Below are positions 37,537-46,877 of a stretch of 64,000 nt of DNA, piece after piece. Location of the stretch: contig NZ_JWIC01000003.1 in assembly GCF_000814765.1 (NCBI RefSeq), positions 131,501 to 195,500 on the forward strand. Direction: 5' to 3'. This DNA is from Pseudoalteromonas luteoviolacea (lineage in GTDB: Bacteria; Pseudomonadota; Gammaproteobacteria; Enterobacterales; Alteromonadaceae). Both the position numbers and the translations under genes were made by a program. Under the pieces are notes generated by a model. That model was not told where the DNA came from. It ran no database searches and saw only the letters and a program-made list of their open reading frames with translations. Positions within the stretch are counted from its first letter, which is position 1; each line of letters starts with the position of its first letter.

Positions 37537-38433
37537 TTAGTGCATTATTTGTTTCAATGCCTCTTCTAATGATTGATAGCGGAATCTGTAGTTAGCATCG
37601 AGTGCTTTTTTGGGGATTACTTTTTGGCCATAAATTAGAATATCTGACATTTCTCCAAATGCCCATTTTAAGAAGCTTTCAGGTAGCCAGAAAAAAGCAG
37701 GGCGGTTTAGGACAGTGGCAAGACAGTCTGAGAATTCTTTATTTGAAACAGGTTGAGGCGCGGTCGCATTGAATGCCCCATGAAGCTCAGTATGGCGAAT
37801 AAGGAACAAAATAAGCTGGATCATGTCATCGATATGTATCCAAGACATCATTTGCTTCCCTGAACCCATCGGTCCACCCATGCCCCAAGAAAATGCAGGC
37901 AACATTTTTTTGAGAGCTCCGCCGCGACGAGACAACACGACACCGGTACGCAGCAAGCAGACTCTTGTTTGCTCACTTTGACTCTTTAATGCTGCTTGTT
38001 CCCAGTCACGACACAGCTGGTGGCTAAATTCGTCATAAGGTTTGTCGAATGTTTCATCGACTGCGATATCTGCGTTTTGTCTGCCATAAAATCCAATGGC
38101 GCTGCCGGAGATGAATGTATGGGGTGGCGTCTCAGCTGCATTTACATAGTCAGTGATTTGTTGCGTAATACCCACTCGACTTTCGATGATCGCTTGTTTT
38201 TGTTTGTCGCTCCATCTTTTGTCAGCTATGGGTTCTCCTGCAAGGTTAATGATGATGTCAATGTCATTAAAGTCCACTTCTGAAAGACAAGTGACAAAGC
38301 GTGAGTTTTGTCCTATCAGCTGTCTTGCCTTTAACTCATTCCTAGTCAACACGACCAAGTTGTATTTGTTGATTAAAAACTTACAAAGTTCCTGCCCAAT
38401 TAGTCCGGTTCCACCCGTGATCAATATATTCAT
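37537..38433 (-). CDS. yfcH: TIGR01777 family NAD-dependent epimerase (YfcH-like)
   Basis: A 298-aa extended short-chain dehydrogenase, close to YfcH/SDR39U1. The Rossmann motif is MNILITGGTGLIGQELC; NLAGEPIADKRW and SGSAIGFYGRQ follow (the Tyr sits in YG but the usual YxxxK is not intact, as in this family). The C-terminal LPESFLKWAFGEMSDILIYGQKVIPKKA is the DUF1731 block. Substrate unknown. It is monocistronic with its own terminator and is divergent from tqsA. Confidence 0.9.
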   Translation of the reverse strand: MNILITGGTGLIGQELCKFLINKYNLVVLTRNELKARQLIGQNSRFVTCLSEVDFNDIDIIINLAGEPIADKRWSDKQKQAIIESRVGITQQITDYVNAAETPPHTFISGSAIGFYGRQNADIAVDETFDKPYDEFSHQLCRDWEQAALKSQSEQTRVCLLRTGVVLSRRGGALKKMLPAFSWGMGGPMGSGKQMMSWIHIDDMIQLILFLIRHTELHGAFNATAPQPVSNKEFSDCLATVLNRPAFFWLPESFLKWAFGEMSDILIYGQKVIPKKALDANYRFRYQSLEEALKQIMH

Positions 38434-38581
38434 TCCACGCTCAATTATGATTTGGTTTATGTATGTTTTTTAATTAGCCCTAGTGCTTTGAATTTAAATT
38501 CAATTACAATAGTAGCAGATACATATAAAAGTTAAGTGTTAACTTTACCTTCAACGTTGCGACCTCGCATAAGGATCAACA

Positions 38582-39613
38582 GTGTCATCATTGACCGGCA
38601 TAAACAAGAGCTTAGTTGTATTGGCATCATTATTCATTGTATTGGCAGGTGTAAAACTTGCAAATGACATTTTAGTGCCGTTTATTTTAGCTGCATTTAT
38701 TGCGATTATTTGTAATCCCTTACTTAAGTTTTTCGCCAGTTATCGTATTCCAAAAGGGGCTGCAATTGTCATTATTATCGCGTTAGTAGGGCTATTAGGG
38801 ATGAGTTTAGCTGGCTTGGTAGGGCAGTCTCTAAATGACTTTTCCCAGCAGTTACCAAGTTATAGAGAAGCGCTTCAAGGCAAATTTATTTGGCTGGTTG
38901 ATACCGCAGCAAATTATAATATATTGATTGATAAGCAGCAGCTTATTGCCTTGTTTGATCCAGGTAAAATGATTGATGTCGCTACCAATATGCTTGCGGG
39001 CTTTGGTGGTGTAATGGCAAATATCTTCTTAATTTTACTCACGGTAGTTTTTATGTTGTTTGAAGCACCTATGCTCAGTAAAAAAGTACATATTGCACTA
39101 GATGATCCACAGATGAAAATGCAGCAGATTGACCGTTTTTTAAATTCAATCAATAGTTATTTGGCGATTAAAACATTGGTGTCGTTAGCCACAGGCGTTT
39201 TAGCGAGTTTTTTATTATGGCTGCTTGATGTTGATTACTTTGTACTGTGGGGCGTATTGGCTTTTTTACTTAATTATATCCCAAATATCGGCTCTATTAT
39301 CGCGGCTGTGCCACCTGTTTTGTTAGCTTTAGTCACACATGGCCCAGTTGTCAGTGGTTTGGTCGCCGCGGGTTATTTATCTATCAACACCATCATGGGT
39401 AATATTATTGAGCCAAAGTATATGGGTAAAGGTGTTGGACTGTCGACGTTAGTGGTTTTTGTATCATTAATATTTTGGGGTTGGCTATTGGGCACCGTAG
39501 GCATGTTGTTATCGGTACCATTGACGATGGTGGTCAAAATCGGCCTAGAGAATAGTGAAGATGGCCGCTGGTTGGCGACCATGCTAGGTAGCTATGAAGA
39601 GTCTAAAAGTTAG
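38582..39613 (+). CDS. tqsA: AI-2E family transporter, TqsA-like
   Basis: A 343-aa membrane protein with about seven helices, close to E. coli TqsA along its length: ILVPFILAAFIAIICNPLL, LLTVVFMLFE, LLDVDYFVLWGVLAFLLNYIP, NIGSIIAAVPP, and GLSTLVVFVSLIFWGWLLG. TqsA was described as an autoinducer-2 exporter; other members export Na+/H+, so substrate is uncertain. GTG 38582 is the start, with AAGGA upstream. Its last 11 bases overlap the 3' end of the convergent secreted-protein gene. Confidence 0.85.
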   Translation: MSSLTGINKSLVVLASLFIVLAGVKLANDILVPFILAAFIAIICNPLLKFFASYRIPKGAAIVIIIALVGLLGMSLAGLVGQSLNDFSQQLPSYREALQGKFIWLVDTAANYNILIDKQQLIALFDPGKMIDVATNMLAGFGGVMANIFLILLTVVFMLFEAPMLSKKVHIALDDPQMKMQQIDRFLNSINSYLAIKTLVSLATGVLASFLLWLLDVDYFVLWGVLAFLLNYIPNIGSIIAAVPPVLLALVTHGPVVSGLVAAGYLSINTIMGNIIEPKYMGKGVGLSTLVVFVSLIFWGWLLGTVGMLLSVPLTMVVKIGLENSEDGRWLATMLGSYEESKS

Positions 39614-40016
39614 TTTGTAATTCTTTGATATGCAGCTGTAAAAAGGAAATTTTACAGCGCTTGAACACTTTGGCTGCTCGCGTCGAATTTGGCAACTCTT
39701 TCAAATACCTCCACTTACAGGCATCATCCATATATCGACTTTGATTGAGAATGCCGCGTTGTATTATGGGCATTAATTGTGTATTACCGGTATTTTTCTC
39801 AAGTTCTTCGGTGTCCATGATTAATTTCGTGATCCAAGTCTGACGATTACGTTCAAGCAGCTCAATGTTGCTATCTAAGCACATCAAATATTTTTTGGCT
39901 TTTTGAGGATGATCTGACTCTAGATGGCTACAGTCTTTGAGTGTCTCAGTGCGAGCCAGCGCCTCAAAACTGAATGTAATAACAAGAAATAGAACAAATT
40001 TAATGGTTTTGGTCAT
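39603..40016 (-). CDS. Secreted four-cysteine protein at the end of the PhoPQ-type operon
   Basis: A 137-aa protein with a signal peptide (cleavage after EALA, about residue 21) and four cysteines in the mature, mostly helical part (KDCSHL, LMCLDS, DDACKW, FKRCKI). The spacing is loosely like LprI/DUF1311 lysozyme-inhibitor proteins; I would not rely on it. Its ATG lies 17 bases inside the histidine kinase gene, so it is translated from the same mRNA. It may act in the periplasm with the kinase. Confidence 0.7.
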   Translation of the reverse strand: MTKTIKFVLFLVITFSFEALARTETLKDCSHLESDHPQKAKKYLMCLDSNIELLERNRQTWITKLIMDTEELEKNTGNTQLMPIIQRGILNQSRYMDDACKWRYLKELPNSTRAAKVFKRCKISFLQLHIKELQTNF

Positions 40017-41343
40017 CGCTAAACTCTATTGTAAATTGGGCACCGCCAAGCTCACTATAGTCAATAATGATTTTGCCATGATAGGAAGCAACCAGATCAG
40101 AAACAATTGCCATCCCCACACCGTGTCCCGCTTCATAGGTGTCTAGCCTAGAGCCACGTTGTAAAAGTTCCTCTCGTTTGTTTTCAGGAATACCTGGGCC
40201 ATCATCACTAATTATGAATACAATCCCTTTTTCGGTGTCCGTTTTAACAGTGATATCAACTTTATGCACACATGCTTTACATGCATTATCGATGATATTA
40301 CCTAAAATTTCCATTAAATCAGTTTTATCACCAAGAAATGCAGCGCTCTGATCACAGTCAGCTGTGAAGTCTATTCCCTTATCCAGGTAGACTTTTCCCA
40401 TGGCATTGAGGATAGAGTCTAAAACAGGTTTGACAGTGGTTTGCTTTTTCCAGGTATCAGAACCACCTGTCGCTGCCCGTTTGAGCTGGTGTTCAATCAT
40501 TGCATTAATACGATCTAATTGCTCTTGTGCTTCCGAATCGGCTGCAAGTGGGCTAGATTTAAGCACTGCCAATGGTGTTTTCAAAGCATGTGCCAAGTCA
40601 CTTAAAGAGGCACGGTAGCGCTCTTTTTGTCGCCTTTGTGAATCTAGCAATAAGTTAAGATCGGCTTTTATCGTGGTCAGCTCTACAGGATATAAACCTG
40701 ATATCTTATCTCTCTCGCCTGCTTCGACCTCTGTTATCTCTTTGTCTAAGCGTTGCAGAGGGCGTGCATTCCATACAAATCCGATGGCCATCAATGCGGC
40801 AATAACAACGCCCATTATCAGCATCCAGTTGACCAAGGTATTTCTAAATTCTGACATCAGTGCTAGCAGCGCTGAGTTTTTCTTTAATAGGATGAATTTT
40901 GCCTGCTGAGATTGCTCTGCATTACCTAAAATAACGGTCAAGCTCAGCTGTCGATAGTCCTCTCCGTTATAACGGACTTTTTTGAATTCAGATGCGCCAG
41001 CTTGTGTCTGAGATACATCCGGTGTGACGGTGAGGTTGACCGCAGATTCTGAATACCAGACGAGGGTGTTTTCTTGATACACTAAAGCATAAGTATCTGA
41101 ATTTAAGCGGTTTAGTTCTGGGGCGAGGATTGTCCTTGGCATTGATATACCATCAGATAAAAACTCAACCTCTGAGATTAATGAATAAAGATGCGCTTCA
41201 AGGGTTTTTTCAGTGGCATCGACTAAGGTGGCATAATAAGCGCGACCGATAGAGAAAAACAAAGCAGGTAGCGCAACGATTAAAACAAAGACAAGGATGA
41301 AACCTTGCCTTATTTTTAGAGAGATCTGTGCGCTACTTACCAC
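40000..41343 (-). CDS. PhoQ-type sensor histidine kinase
   Basis: A 447-aa inner-membrane sensor kinase. Helices at about 10-32 and 172-194 bracket a periplasmic sensor of about 140 residues; HAMP follows. The H-box is SDLAHALKTPLAVL, of the PhoQ/HPK type; N-box NIIDNACKACV, G1 DDGPGIPE, and G2 GHGVGMAIV are intact. It autophosphorylates and passes phosphate to the adjacent regulator. GTG 41343 lies seven bases inside the regulator gene. The sensor domain is not PhoQ-like enough to infer Mg2+ or peptide sensing. Confidence 0.92.
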   Translation of the reverse strand: MVSSAQISLKIRQGFILVFVLIVALPALFFSIGRAYYATLVDATEKTLEAHLYSLISEVEFLSDGISMPRTILAPELNRLNSDTYALVYQENTLVWYSESAVNLTVTPDVSQTQAGASEFKKVRYNGEDYRQLSLTVILGNAEQSQQAKFILLKKNSALLALMSEFRNTLVNWMLIMGVVIAALMAIGFVWNARPLQRLDKEITEVEAGERDKISGLYPVELTTIKADLNLLLDSQRRQKERYRASLSDLAHALKTPLAVLKSSPLAADSEAQEQLDRINAMIEHQLKRAATGGSDTWKKQTTVKPVLDSILNAMGKVYLDKGIDFTADCDQSAAFLGDKTDLMEILGNIIDNACKACVHKVDITVKTDTEKGIVFIISDDGPGIPENKREELLQRGSRLDTYEAGHGVGMAIVSDLVASYHGKIIIDYSELGGAQFTIEFSDDQNH

Positions 41344-42011
41344 TGAGTTTTGAACCTATAACCTCTACCGCGTAAGGTTTCCACTGGGTTTAATGAACCA
41401 TCGGGATCGAGCTTTTTACGTAATCGCAAAACAAATACTTCAATGACATTGGAGTCTAAATCAAAGTCTTGATCATAGATATGCTCTGTTAGCTCAGATT
41501 TAGAAATCACTTTATGAGGGTTGACCATTAAGTATTCGAGCACTTTATATTCATAAGCGGTCAATGACAGCTCTCTTTCATTCACGAACACTTGCTGAGA
41601 GCGGGTATGTAATGTGATAGGGCCAATACTAATCTCAGGGTTAGCTTGTCCTGCACTTCTTCTGATCAGCGCATTACAACGTGCGATTAACTCTTCAACA
41701 TGGAAAGGTTTAGTGAGATAGTCATCGGCACCCGCATCTAAGCCTTCTACTTTTTCTTGCCAGCGATCACGGGCTGTGAGTATCAAAATTGGGATCTTGA
41801 TATCTTGCGCACGGGCACGTTTAATTAATTCTACACCATCTAGCTTAGGAAGGCCTAAGTCGACAACCGCTAAATCAAGCGGGTACTCTGTCAAATGAAA
41901 AAGGCCGTTTTCACCATCATGACACAGGTCAACGCTGTACTTTTCTTTTTCTAGCACATTTCTTAGGTTTTCAGCCAGTTGTACGTCATCTTCAATTACT
42001 AAAATTCGCAT
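41337..42011 (-). CDS. OmpR/PhoP-family response regulator
   Basis: A 224-aa regulator. Receiver domain (1-115): acidic pocket EDD at 7-9, phospho-acceptor in VVDLGLPKLDG, Thr in LTARD, and Lys in YLTKPFH. A winged-helix DNA-binding domain (130-220) shows LSLTAYEYKVLEYL, IYDQDFDLDSNVIEVFVLRLRKK in order, and RGRGYRF. Closest in pattern to PhoP. It starts two bases after the PepSY gene's stop and overlaps the kinase gene, indicating one operon. Confidence 0.93.
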   Translation of the reverse strand: MRILVIEDDVQLAENLRNVLEKEKYSVDLCHDGENGLFHLTEYPLDLAVVDLGLPKLDGVELIKRARAQDIKIPILILTARDRWQEKVEGLDAGADDYLTKPFHVEELIARCNALIRRSAGQANPEISIGPITLHTRSQQVFVNERELSLTAYEYKVLEYLMVNPHKVISKSELTEHIYDQDFDLDSNVIEVFVLRLRKKLDPDGSLNPVETLRGRGYRFKTQW

Positions 42012-42013
42012 TG

Positions 42014-42262
42014 TCAGTCCTTCTTCACTTCACCCGTTATTTTGTGGACTTTTACATCAACTATCCTGCCGTCGCTTTGTAAAATACGCACAACAAAGTA
42101 ATCACCTTCAAGGGAGATTTTGAGTGTTTTCCCTGGTTGTTTGGTGGTTGCTAATTGTACGGCTTCTTTTTTACTTATGGTGTTTTGCCCAGTCGCATGT
42201 GCCTGATTTATAGTCAGGACAGAAACAAGCGCTAAAATAGCAAAACAGAAAGGCAACTGCAT
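42014..42262 (-). CDS. Periplasmic PepSY-domain protein
   Basis: An 82-aa protein: signal peptide (MQLPFCFAILALVSVLTINQ) and a single PepSY domain (ISKKEAVQLATTK ... VKVHKITGEVKKD). PepSY proteins next to two-component genes often modulate the sensor or bind peptides. ATG 42262 is preferred over the longer frame to 42292: it has GGAG six bases upstream and begins directly with the signal peptide. First gene of the operon with the regulator, kinase and four-cysteine protein. Confidence 0.85.
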   Translation of the reverse strand: MQLPFCFAILALVSVLTINQAHATGQNTISKKEAVQLATTKQPGKTLKISLEGDYFVVRILQSDGRIVDVKVHKITGEVKKD

Positions 42263-42303
42263 TCTAAGCTCCACGTTTGGGTTGCTTAACATCTTGTAAA
42301 GCA

Positions 42304-42326
42304 GGTTAAGCTCACTTGTCTTAACC
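42304..42326. terminator. Hairpin between yciI and the PepSY operon
   Basis: GGTTAAG-(9 bases)-CTTAACC. It lies 15 bases past the yciI stop on the minus strand; no T-run follows, so it is only a possible terminator. Confidence 0.35.
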
Positions 42327-42340
42327 CGTGCTGAACTTTG

Positions 42341-42640
42341 TTAAGGTAGTACTCTTTTATATGGTTTGACTACGCTATTTGCGTATACGCCAGCTTCGAT
42401 ATAAGGGTCGGCAGCAACCCATGTTTCGGCGTCTTGTAAAGAAGCAAACTCGGCAATGACCAATGACCCGGTAAATCCAGCATCTCCTGGGTTTTCATCA
42501 TCAATCGCGGGCAGAGGACCTGCTGCAAACAGCCTACCTTCCTCTTTTAACGCGTTTAGGCGCGCTAAATGAGCTGGTCTTGCTTTCATACGTTTTTCTA
42601 GAGAGTTTTCCACATCCGTTGAGTAAATCATGTAAAGCAT
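42341..42640 (-). CDS. yciI: YciI family protein
   Basis: A 99-aa dimeric alpha/beta-barrel protein, close to E. coli YciI. Start [21 protein letters not shown]; conserved [22 protein letters not shown] and the aspartate-containing block [15 protein letters not shown]. Its reaction is not established; homologues have weak hydrolase or decarboxylation-type activities. Part of the conserved yci neighbourhood around trp. Confidence 0.93.
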   Translation of the reverse strand: MLYMIYSTDVENSLEKRMKARPAHLARLNALKEEGRLFAAGPLPAIDDENPGDAGFTGSLVIAEFASLQDAETWVAADPYIEAGVYANSVVKPYKRVLP

Positions 42641-42816
42641 AATAATCAGAAATAATGCGTAATTAATTTTGTGTTTCGTATCATAGACCGGATTGTCCCT
42701 AAATGTAAATGAAATGACGTTATCTGAGGAGAATCCCTATTTATACTTGAAATCCTCAGGGCATGGCTGTTACAGTCCTTCGACTATCATGAAAAAATAA
42801 TAATAAGGTTGTTTTA

Positions 42817-44241
42817 ATGAGTGCAAATCGCGAGCAATTTAGCTCTCGACTGGGTTTCATTTTGGCAGCGGCAGGGTCCGCTGTGGGGATCGGAAATCTA
42901 GTTGGATTCCCAGTTTCTGCTGCAAAAAATGGCGGCGGTGCATTTTTAATTGTTTATGCGCTGTTTGTTATATTTATTTGTCTACCCGTTATGATTGCTG
43001 AAATGGCCCTTGGCCGCAAAGCACAAAAAGATCCGTATGGTGCTTATCACTCTTTAACTGGGGGTGATAAAAAGTGGTCGTTTGCGGGGGCATTAGCCGT
43101 ATTAACCCCGTTTATGATTGCGGTCTTTTACATGGTTATCACTGTGTGGATTTTTGGTTATCTGGTACAAACTTTCATGGGGAACCTGGACCAGCTGGCA
43201 AACCCGAATAACTTTGGCGTATTCATTAACGAGTATAGTGTTTTCGGCTACATGGCTGGCGTCGCTATCTTAGTGAATCTTATTTTAGTCGGTGGCGTAA
43301 AAGAAGGGATTGAAAAGGCCGCAAAGCTGATGATGCCTGCTTTATTTGTCCTGTTAATCGGCTTAGTGGCTTATGTATTGACGCTCGATAATGCCATGGC
43401 GGGTGTACGTTATTACATTGTCCCTGACTTTTCGAAAATGGATGCCAGTGTCCTCAATGGTGCATTGTCACAAGCGTTTTTCTCATTGTCTCTTGGCATG
43501 GGTATTTTGATCACCTACGCATCTTACATCTCAAAGAAAGAGGACATTGTAGGTAGTTCTAAAATGGTGGCAGTCACAGATTCTTTGGTGGCATTCATCG
43601 CAGGTTTGATGGTACTTCCAGCTATTTTCAGTTTTAACCCTGACGTTAAACTTGACGAATTATCAGACTCGTCTGTATCTATGATTTTTGTTTATTTACC
43701 GCAGTTATTCTTAACGATGCAGGCAGATATTGGGTATACCGGTGCATCGATTGTTGCAGGCATCTTCTTCTTATTGGTGTTTTTTGCTGCGATTACCTCA
43801 TTGGTGTCGATTGTTGAAGTTCCGACAGCGAGCTTAATGGAAGCTAAAGGTTACAGTCGTAAGAAGTCATTGACAGTGTTGGCTGTTTCGACAGGTGTGT
43901 TAACCGTGATGTGTACAATGTCATTTGGTATGGTCGAGTGGTTAACGAAGTTTACTCAGTACGGTGGCGTAGATAAGAGCTTCTTTGATATTGTTTCCGA
44001 TGTATTCTACGACACAATTTTACCATTTAATGGCTTACTACTTTGTTTGTTCGTGACATACCGCTGGAGAAAAGCAAATCTTTCAGATGAACTGTCACAG
44101 GGCTGTGAAAGTTACAAAGGCAGCTTTATGGAGAAGTATGTCAATTTCTCACTGTCGACTTTTATTCCAGTCATCTTACTGGTCATATTTGTAAACACAG
44201 TGGCCACTAAGTACTTCGCCGTCAGTTTATTTGGTTTTTAA
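42817..44241 (+). CDS. Sodium-dependent NSS/SNF family transporter
   Basis: A 474-aa inner-membrane transporter of the neurotransmitter:sodium symporter family (LeuT fold). The first helix has the Na+/substrate motif GSAVGIGNLVGFPVSAAKNGGGAF, in place of the usual NVWRFP. About eleven or twelve helices are seen. Substrate is probably an amino acid. AAGG precedes ATG. It ends in a perfect terminator shared with the convergent CPBP gene. Confidence 0.92.
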   Translation: MSANREQFSSRLGFILAAAGSAVGIGNLVGFPVSAAKNGGGAFLIVYALFVIFICLPVMIAEMALGRKAQKDPYGAYHSLTGGDKKWSFAGALAVLTPFMIAVFYMVITVWIFGYLVQTFMGNLDQLANPNNFGVFINEYSVFGYMAGVAILVNLILVGGVKEGIEKAAKLMMPALFVLLIGLVAYVLTLDNAMAGVRYYIVPDFSKMDASVLNGALSQAFFSLSLGMGILITYASYISKKEDIVGSSKMVAVTDSLVAFIAGLMVLPAIFSFNPDVKLDELSDSSVSMIFVYLPQLFLTMQADIGYTGASIVAGIFFLLVFFAAITSLVSIVEVPTASLMEAKGYSRKKSLTVLAVSTGVLTVMCTMSFGMVEWLTKFTQYGGVDKSFFDIVSDVFYDTILPFNGLLLCLFVTYRWRKANLSDELSQGCESYKGSFMEKYVNFSLSTFIPVILLVIFVNTVATKYFAVSLFGF

Positions 44242-44247
44242 CATTTA

Positions 44248-44275
44248 AAAACGTGGGGCCTTTGCCCCACGTTTT
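44248..44275. terminator. Bidirectional terminator between NSS and CPBP genes
   Basis: Perfect 12-bp stem AAAACGTGGGGC / GCCCCACGTTTT with loop CTTT, overlapping the last bases of the CPBP gene on the other strand. Confidence 0.9.
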
Positions 44276-44918
44276 ATGTAAACGTGACGCCAGCATCTAA
44301 ATATTTTCCAGCTCCAATTGTAAATATCCAAAGCCCCCATAAACTATGCTCTAAAACGCATACAGCTAACGACCGACTGTGTGCATAGGTATATGAAAAC
44401 AGCAGCCCGCCTAAAAACGACAGAATGATGGCCATCCAGTTATCATAAACGCAGTGAGCCAATGCAAACACACTGGCACTGAGAATGACTCTCACAGTTT
44501 TACTGGGTAATATGTGCTTGTAGCGATGAAAAAAGTAGCTTCTAAAAATGAGCTCTTGCGGCAAAACAGACAAAACAGGGTAGGCGATTAATAGCACTAA
44601 CCAGTCTAATGTTGAATTGATGGGTAATGAAAACCAGCTTTCTTGGCTGATTAACCCATACAGCATGCCAGAGAAGAGCGCTCCGATAAAAAACATTGAA
44701 AACAGTCGTTTTTTAATGGCGGAAAATTGCCCGAGGCTAGTGAGCCTGAACCGTTTAAAGTGCGGATCGGTGAGCAGCAGGTAGGTACATACCACCATTA
44801 AGGTTATCAGCGCAGGGAAGAGCCAGTTGGCAAGCTCTGCGCGAAAGAAATAAGCGATACAAGGAAGAAAAATAAAAACAGAGAATAATTCAAACCATCG
44901 ATATTGATGTGCGTTCAA
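44274..44918 (-). CDS. CPBP family intramembrane metalloprotease-like protein
   Basis: A 214-aa membrane protein with about six helices. Motif 1 is PQELIFRSYFFHRY (family EExxxR, here QE), motif 2 is FALAHCVYDNW, and motif 3 is LEHSLWGLW. Glu and the two His needed for the active site remain. Bacterial CPBP proteins act in membrane proteolysis or bacteriocin self-immunity; the role is unknown. TTG 44918 with AAGGTGG upstream is the start. Confidence 0.85.
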   Translation of the reverse strand: MNAHQYRWFELFSVFIFLPCIAYFFRAELANWLFPALITLMVVCTYLLLTDPHFKRFRLTSLGQFSAIKKRLFSMFFIGALFSGMLYGLISQESWFSLPINSTLDWLVLLIAYPVLSVLPQELIFRSYFFHRYKHILPSKTVRVILSASVFALAHCVYDNWMAIILSFLGGLLFSYTYAHSRSLAVCVLEHSLWGLWIFTIGAGKYLDAGVTFT

Positions 44919-45054
44919 AGGGCCACCTTAATGAAAATATGCCTTGCTTAAAATATAGCAAGGGGTGTCATTTTGGCTGGATCTTTTCCCGAGTTATTTT
45001 CACTTTCATATAGCGTGTAACTGTATAGACATAGGGTGAATTACAGCGTTTTCC

Positions 45055-45666
45055 TTATTCATCTTCTGGAAGATATTTAGATACCTTGGCGATGGTTAAC
45101 ATGACGGCGATAAAGGTGATTGCCATTAAGCCAAAGACCTTAAAGTTGACCCAAAAGTCGAGCGAGAAAGTATAAGCTACGATTAAATTTAATATTGCAA
45201 TGATGAAAAAGAGCACTGACCAAGCGACGTTAAGCTGCACAAAGAGAGAGTCAGGGATCGGGAGGTCTTCGGCTTTTTGCTGGTTGGAATGTTTTTTGTC
45301 GTCTTTATCAGTTTGATGCATTTGCTTCATTGCGCTGTTAAGGATACCAAGCAAGGCTTTTTTTGTGAGGTTGTTACCCAAAACATGGTGTGACACCAGT
45401 AGTGTGATACCTAGCGCAGCGTATATGATAGTGGCTTTCCACATAATGAATTGTTCGTCTTGGAATAGTATGGTTAGTCCGCCGAGTAATAAAGCGATGG
45501 CAAAGAAGATCCAATGCCTTTGTGAGATTGCGCCGTCTTTAAAATATTGCCATGCCATTTGTATTAAAGATGCGACAATTAAAACCCCCGTAGCCCAAAA
45601 TATATCCATAAATTTATAGACGAGAAAAAATAGGATTAGGGGTAAATACTCAACAATAAATGCCAT
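45055..45666 (-). CDS. yciB: Inner-membrane spanning protein YciB (septation protein A)
   Basis: A 203-aa protein with five membrane helices, close to YciB: EYLPLILFFLVYKFMDIFWATG and QMAWQYFKDG near the start, LNVAWSVLFFIIAILNLIVAY later. YciB affects cell-envelope synthesis and septation. Residues 118-137 form an unusual charged insertion (MKQMHQTDKDDKKHSNQQKA). ATG start. yciB lies near yciI and trp as in enterobacteria. Confidence 0.93.
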   Translation of the reverse strand: MAFIVEYLPLILFFLVYKFMDIFWATGVLIVASLIQMAWQYFKDGAISQRHWIFFAIALLLGGLTILFQDEQFIMWKATIIYAALGITLLVSHHVLGNNLTKKALLGILNSAMKQMHQTDKDDKKHSNQQKAEDLPIPDSLFVQLNVAWSVLFFIIAILNLIVAYTFSLDFWVNFKVFGLMAITFIAVMLTIAKVSKYLPEDE

Positions 45667-45788
45667 TTAAAACCTCGCGCTACCATACCTCTATTGCGTT
45701 GTATCAAGTTATGACTATAAGTTCAAGATTGACTTTTAGCTGCTAAACTTCTAGCCTCCGCACACCTTAAAAATAATTTGAGAACTCA

Positions 45789-46064
45789 ATGAATAAGAGT
45801 GAATTAGTTTCAGCGATGTCTGAGCGCAACGAACTGACTAAAAAGGATTCAAAAGCCGCGTTAGACAGCATTTTAAACGCCATTACAAAACGATTGTCAG
45901 AAGGCGATCCTGTTGCTTTATCTGGTTTTGGCTCGTTGACGCTAAGTTATCATCCAGCAAAGCCGGGAAGAAACCCAAAAACTGGGGAAGAAATTATCAT
46001 AGAAGGTCAAAATAAAGTGCTATTTAAACCAGCTAAGGCATTTAAAGATGCCCTAGCTGATTAA
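45789..46064 (+). CDS. HU family DNA-binding protein
   Basis: A 91-aa nucleoid protein. MNKSELVSAMSERNELTKKD starts the family fold; DPVALSGFGSLTLSYHPAKPGRNPKTGEEI contains the minor-groove beta arms with the conserved GRNPKTG, and VLFKPAKAFKDAL ends it. It is more diverged than the main HU-alpha/HU-beta proteins, so it may be an accessory HU. The stop codon lies six bases from the trpA stop on the opposite strand. Confidence 0.92.
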   Translation: MNKSELVSAMSERNELTKKDSKAALDSILNAITKRLSEGDPVALSGFGSLTLSYHPAKPGRNPKTGEEIIIEGQNKVLFKPAKAFKDALAD

Positions 46065-46070
46065 GTAAGC

Positions 46071-46877
46071 TTACTTCGCTGTTGCAGCCTTCATGGTTGC
46101 AACAAACTCACGTAAACGCTCGCACATCAGTGCCGGCTCATTCAAATTATCTTCAATAATTTTCACGACCGCTGATCCTGAGATTGCACCCGCTGCCCCT
46201 GATTTAATGGCTGCTTGTACGTGCTCCGGTGCAGAGATCCCAAAGCCTAATAGTGTAGGCGCTGCATTATATTCATGCAGTTTATTGATCATGGTATCTG
46301 CTGGCATTTCTGCTTTAGTTTCTGTGCCAGTCACACCTGAACGTGATAGCAGGTAAGTATATCCGCGGCCATAGCTTGCACATTGACGAAGCGTATCATC
46401 GCTGGCGTTTGGTGTTGCGATGAAGATTGGTTCAATTTCAGCTTGCTGCGCAGCTTGTCTGAACATTTTTGATTCATGCAGAGGCACGTCAGCCACTAAG
46501 ATAGAATCAACCCCAGCATCTTTTGCCTGCTGATAAAAGTTTTCCAAACCTTGTGCAAAGATTAAGTTGGAATACAGCAGTAAACCAATTGGAATGTCTG
46601 CATTGTACTCTCTGATCTGACGAATGATATCAAAGCAATCTTGTGTGTTAATTTTACTTTCAAGTGCGCGGATATTTGCCGCTTGGATAACTGGGCCATC
46701 TGCAATTGGATCTGAGAATGGGATCCCAAGTTCAAGTGCATCAGCGCCGCCATCGATCAAACTTTTTACGATATCAATACTGATTTCTTTAGTTGGATCG
46801 CCGAGTGTTACAAATGGCACAAATGCACCTTCTCGGGCGTCGTTTAGGCGTGTAAATAAGTTGCTGTAACGGCTCAT
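46071..46877 (-). CDS. trpA: Tryptophan synthase alpha chain
   Basis: Cleaves indole-3-glycerol phosphate to indole and glyceraldehyde-3-phosphate in the TrpA2B2 complex. 268 aa. The catalytic glutamate and aspartate are in [19 protein letters not shown]; phosphate-binding blocks [15 protein letters not shown] and [11 protein letters not shown] are present. ATG overlaps the trpB stop by four bases. Last gene of the operon; no terminator is visible after it, only a palindrome shared with the HU gene. Confidence 0.97.
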   Translation of the reverse strand: MSRYSNLFTRLNDAREGAFVPFVTLGDPTKEISIDIVKSLIDGGADALELGIPFSDPIADGPVIQAANIRALESKINTQDCFDIIRQIREYNADIPIGLLLYSNLIFAQGLENFYQQAKDAGVDSILVADVPLHESKMFRQAAQQAEIEPIFIATPNASDDTLRQCASYGRGYTYLLSRSGVTGTETKAEMPADTMINKLHEYNAAPTLLGFGISAPEHVQAAIKSGAAGAISGSAVVKIIEDNLNEPALMCERLREFVATMKAATAK

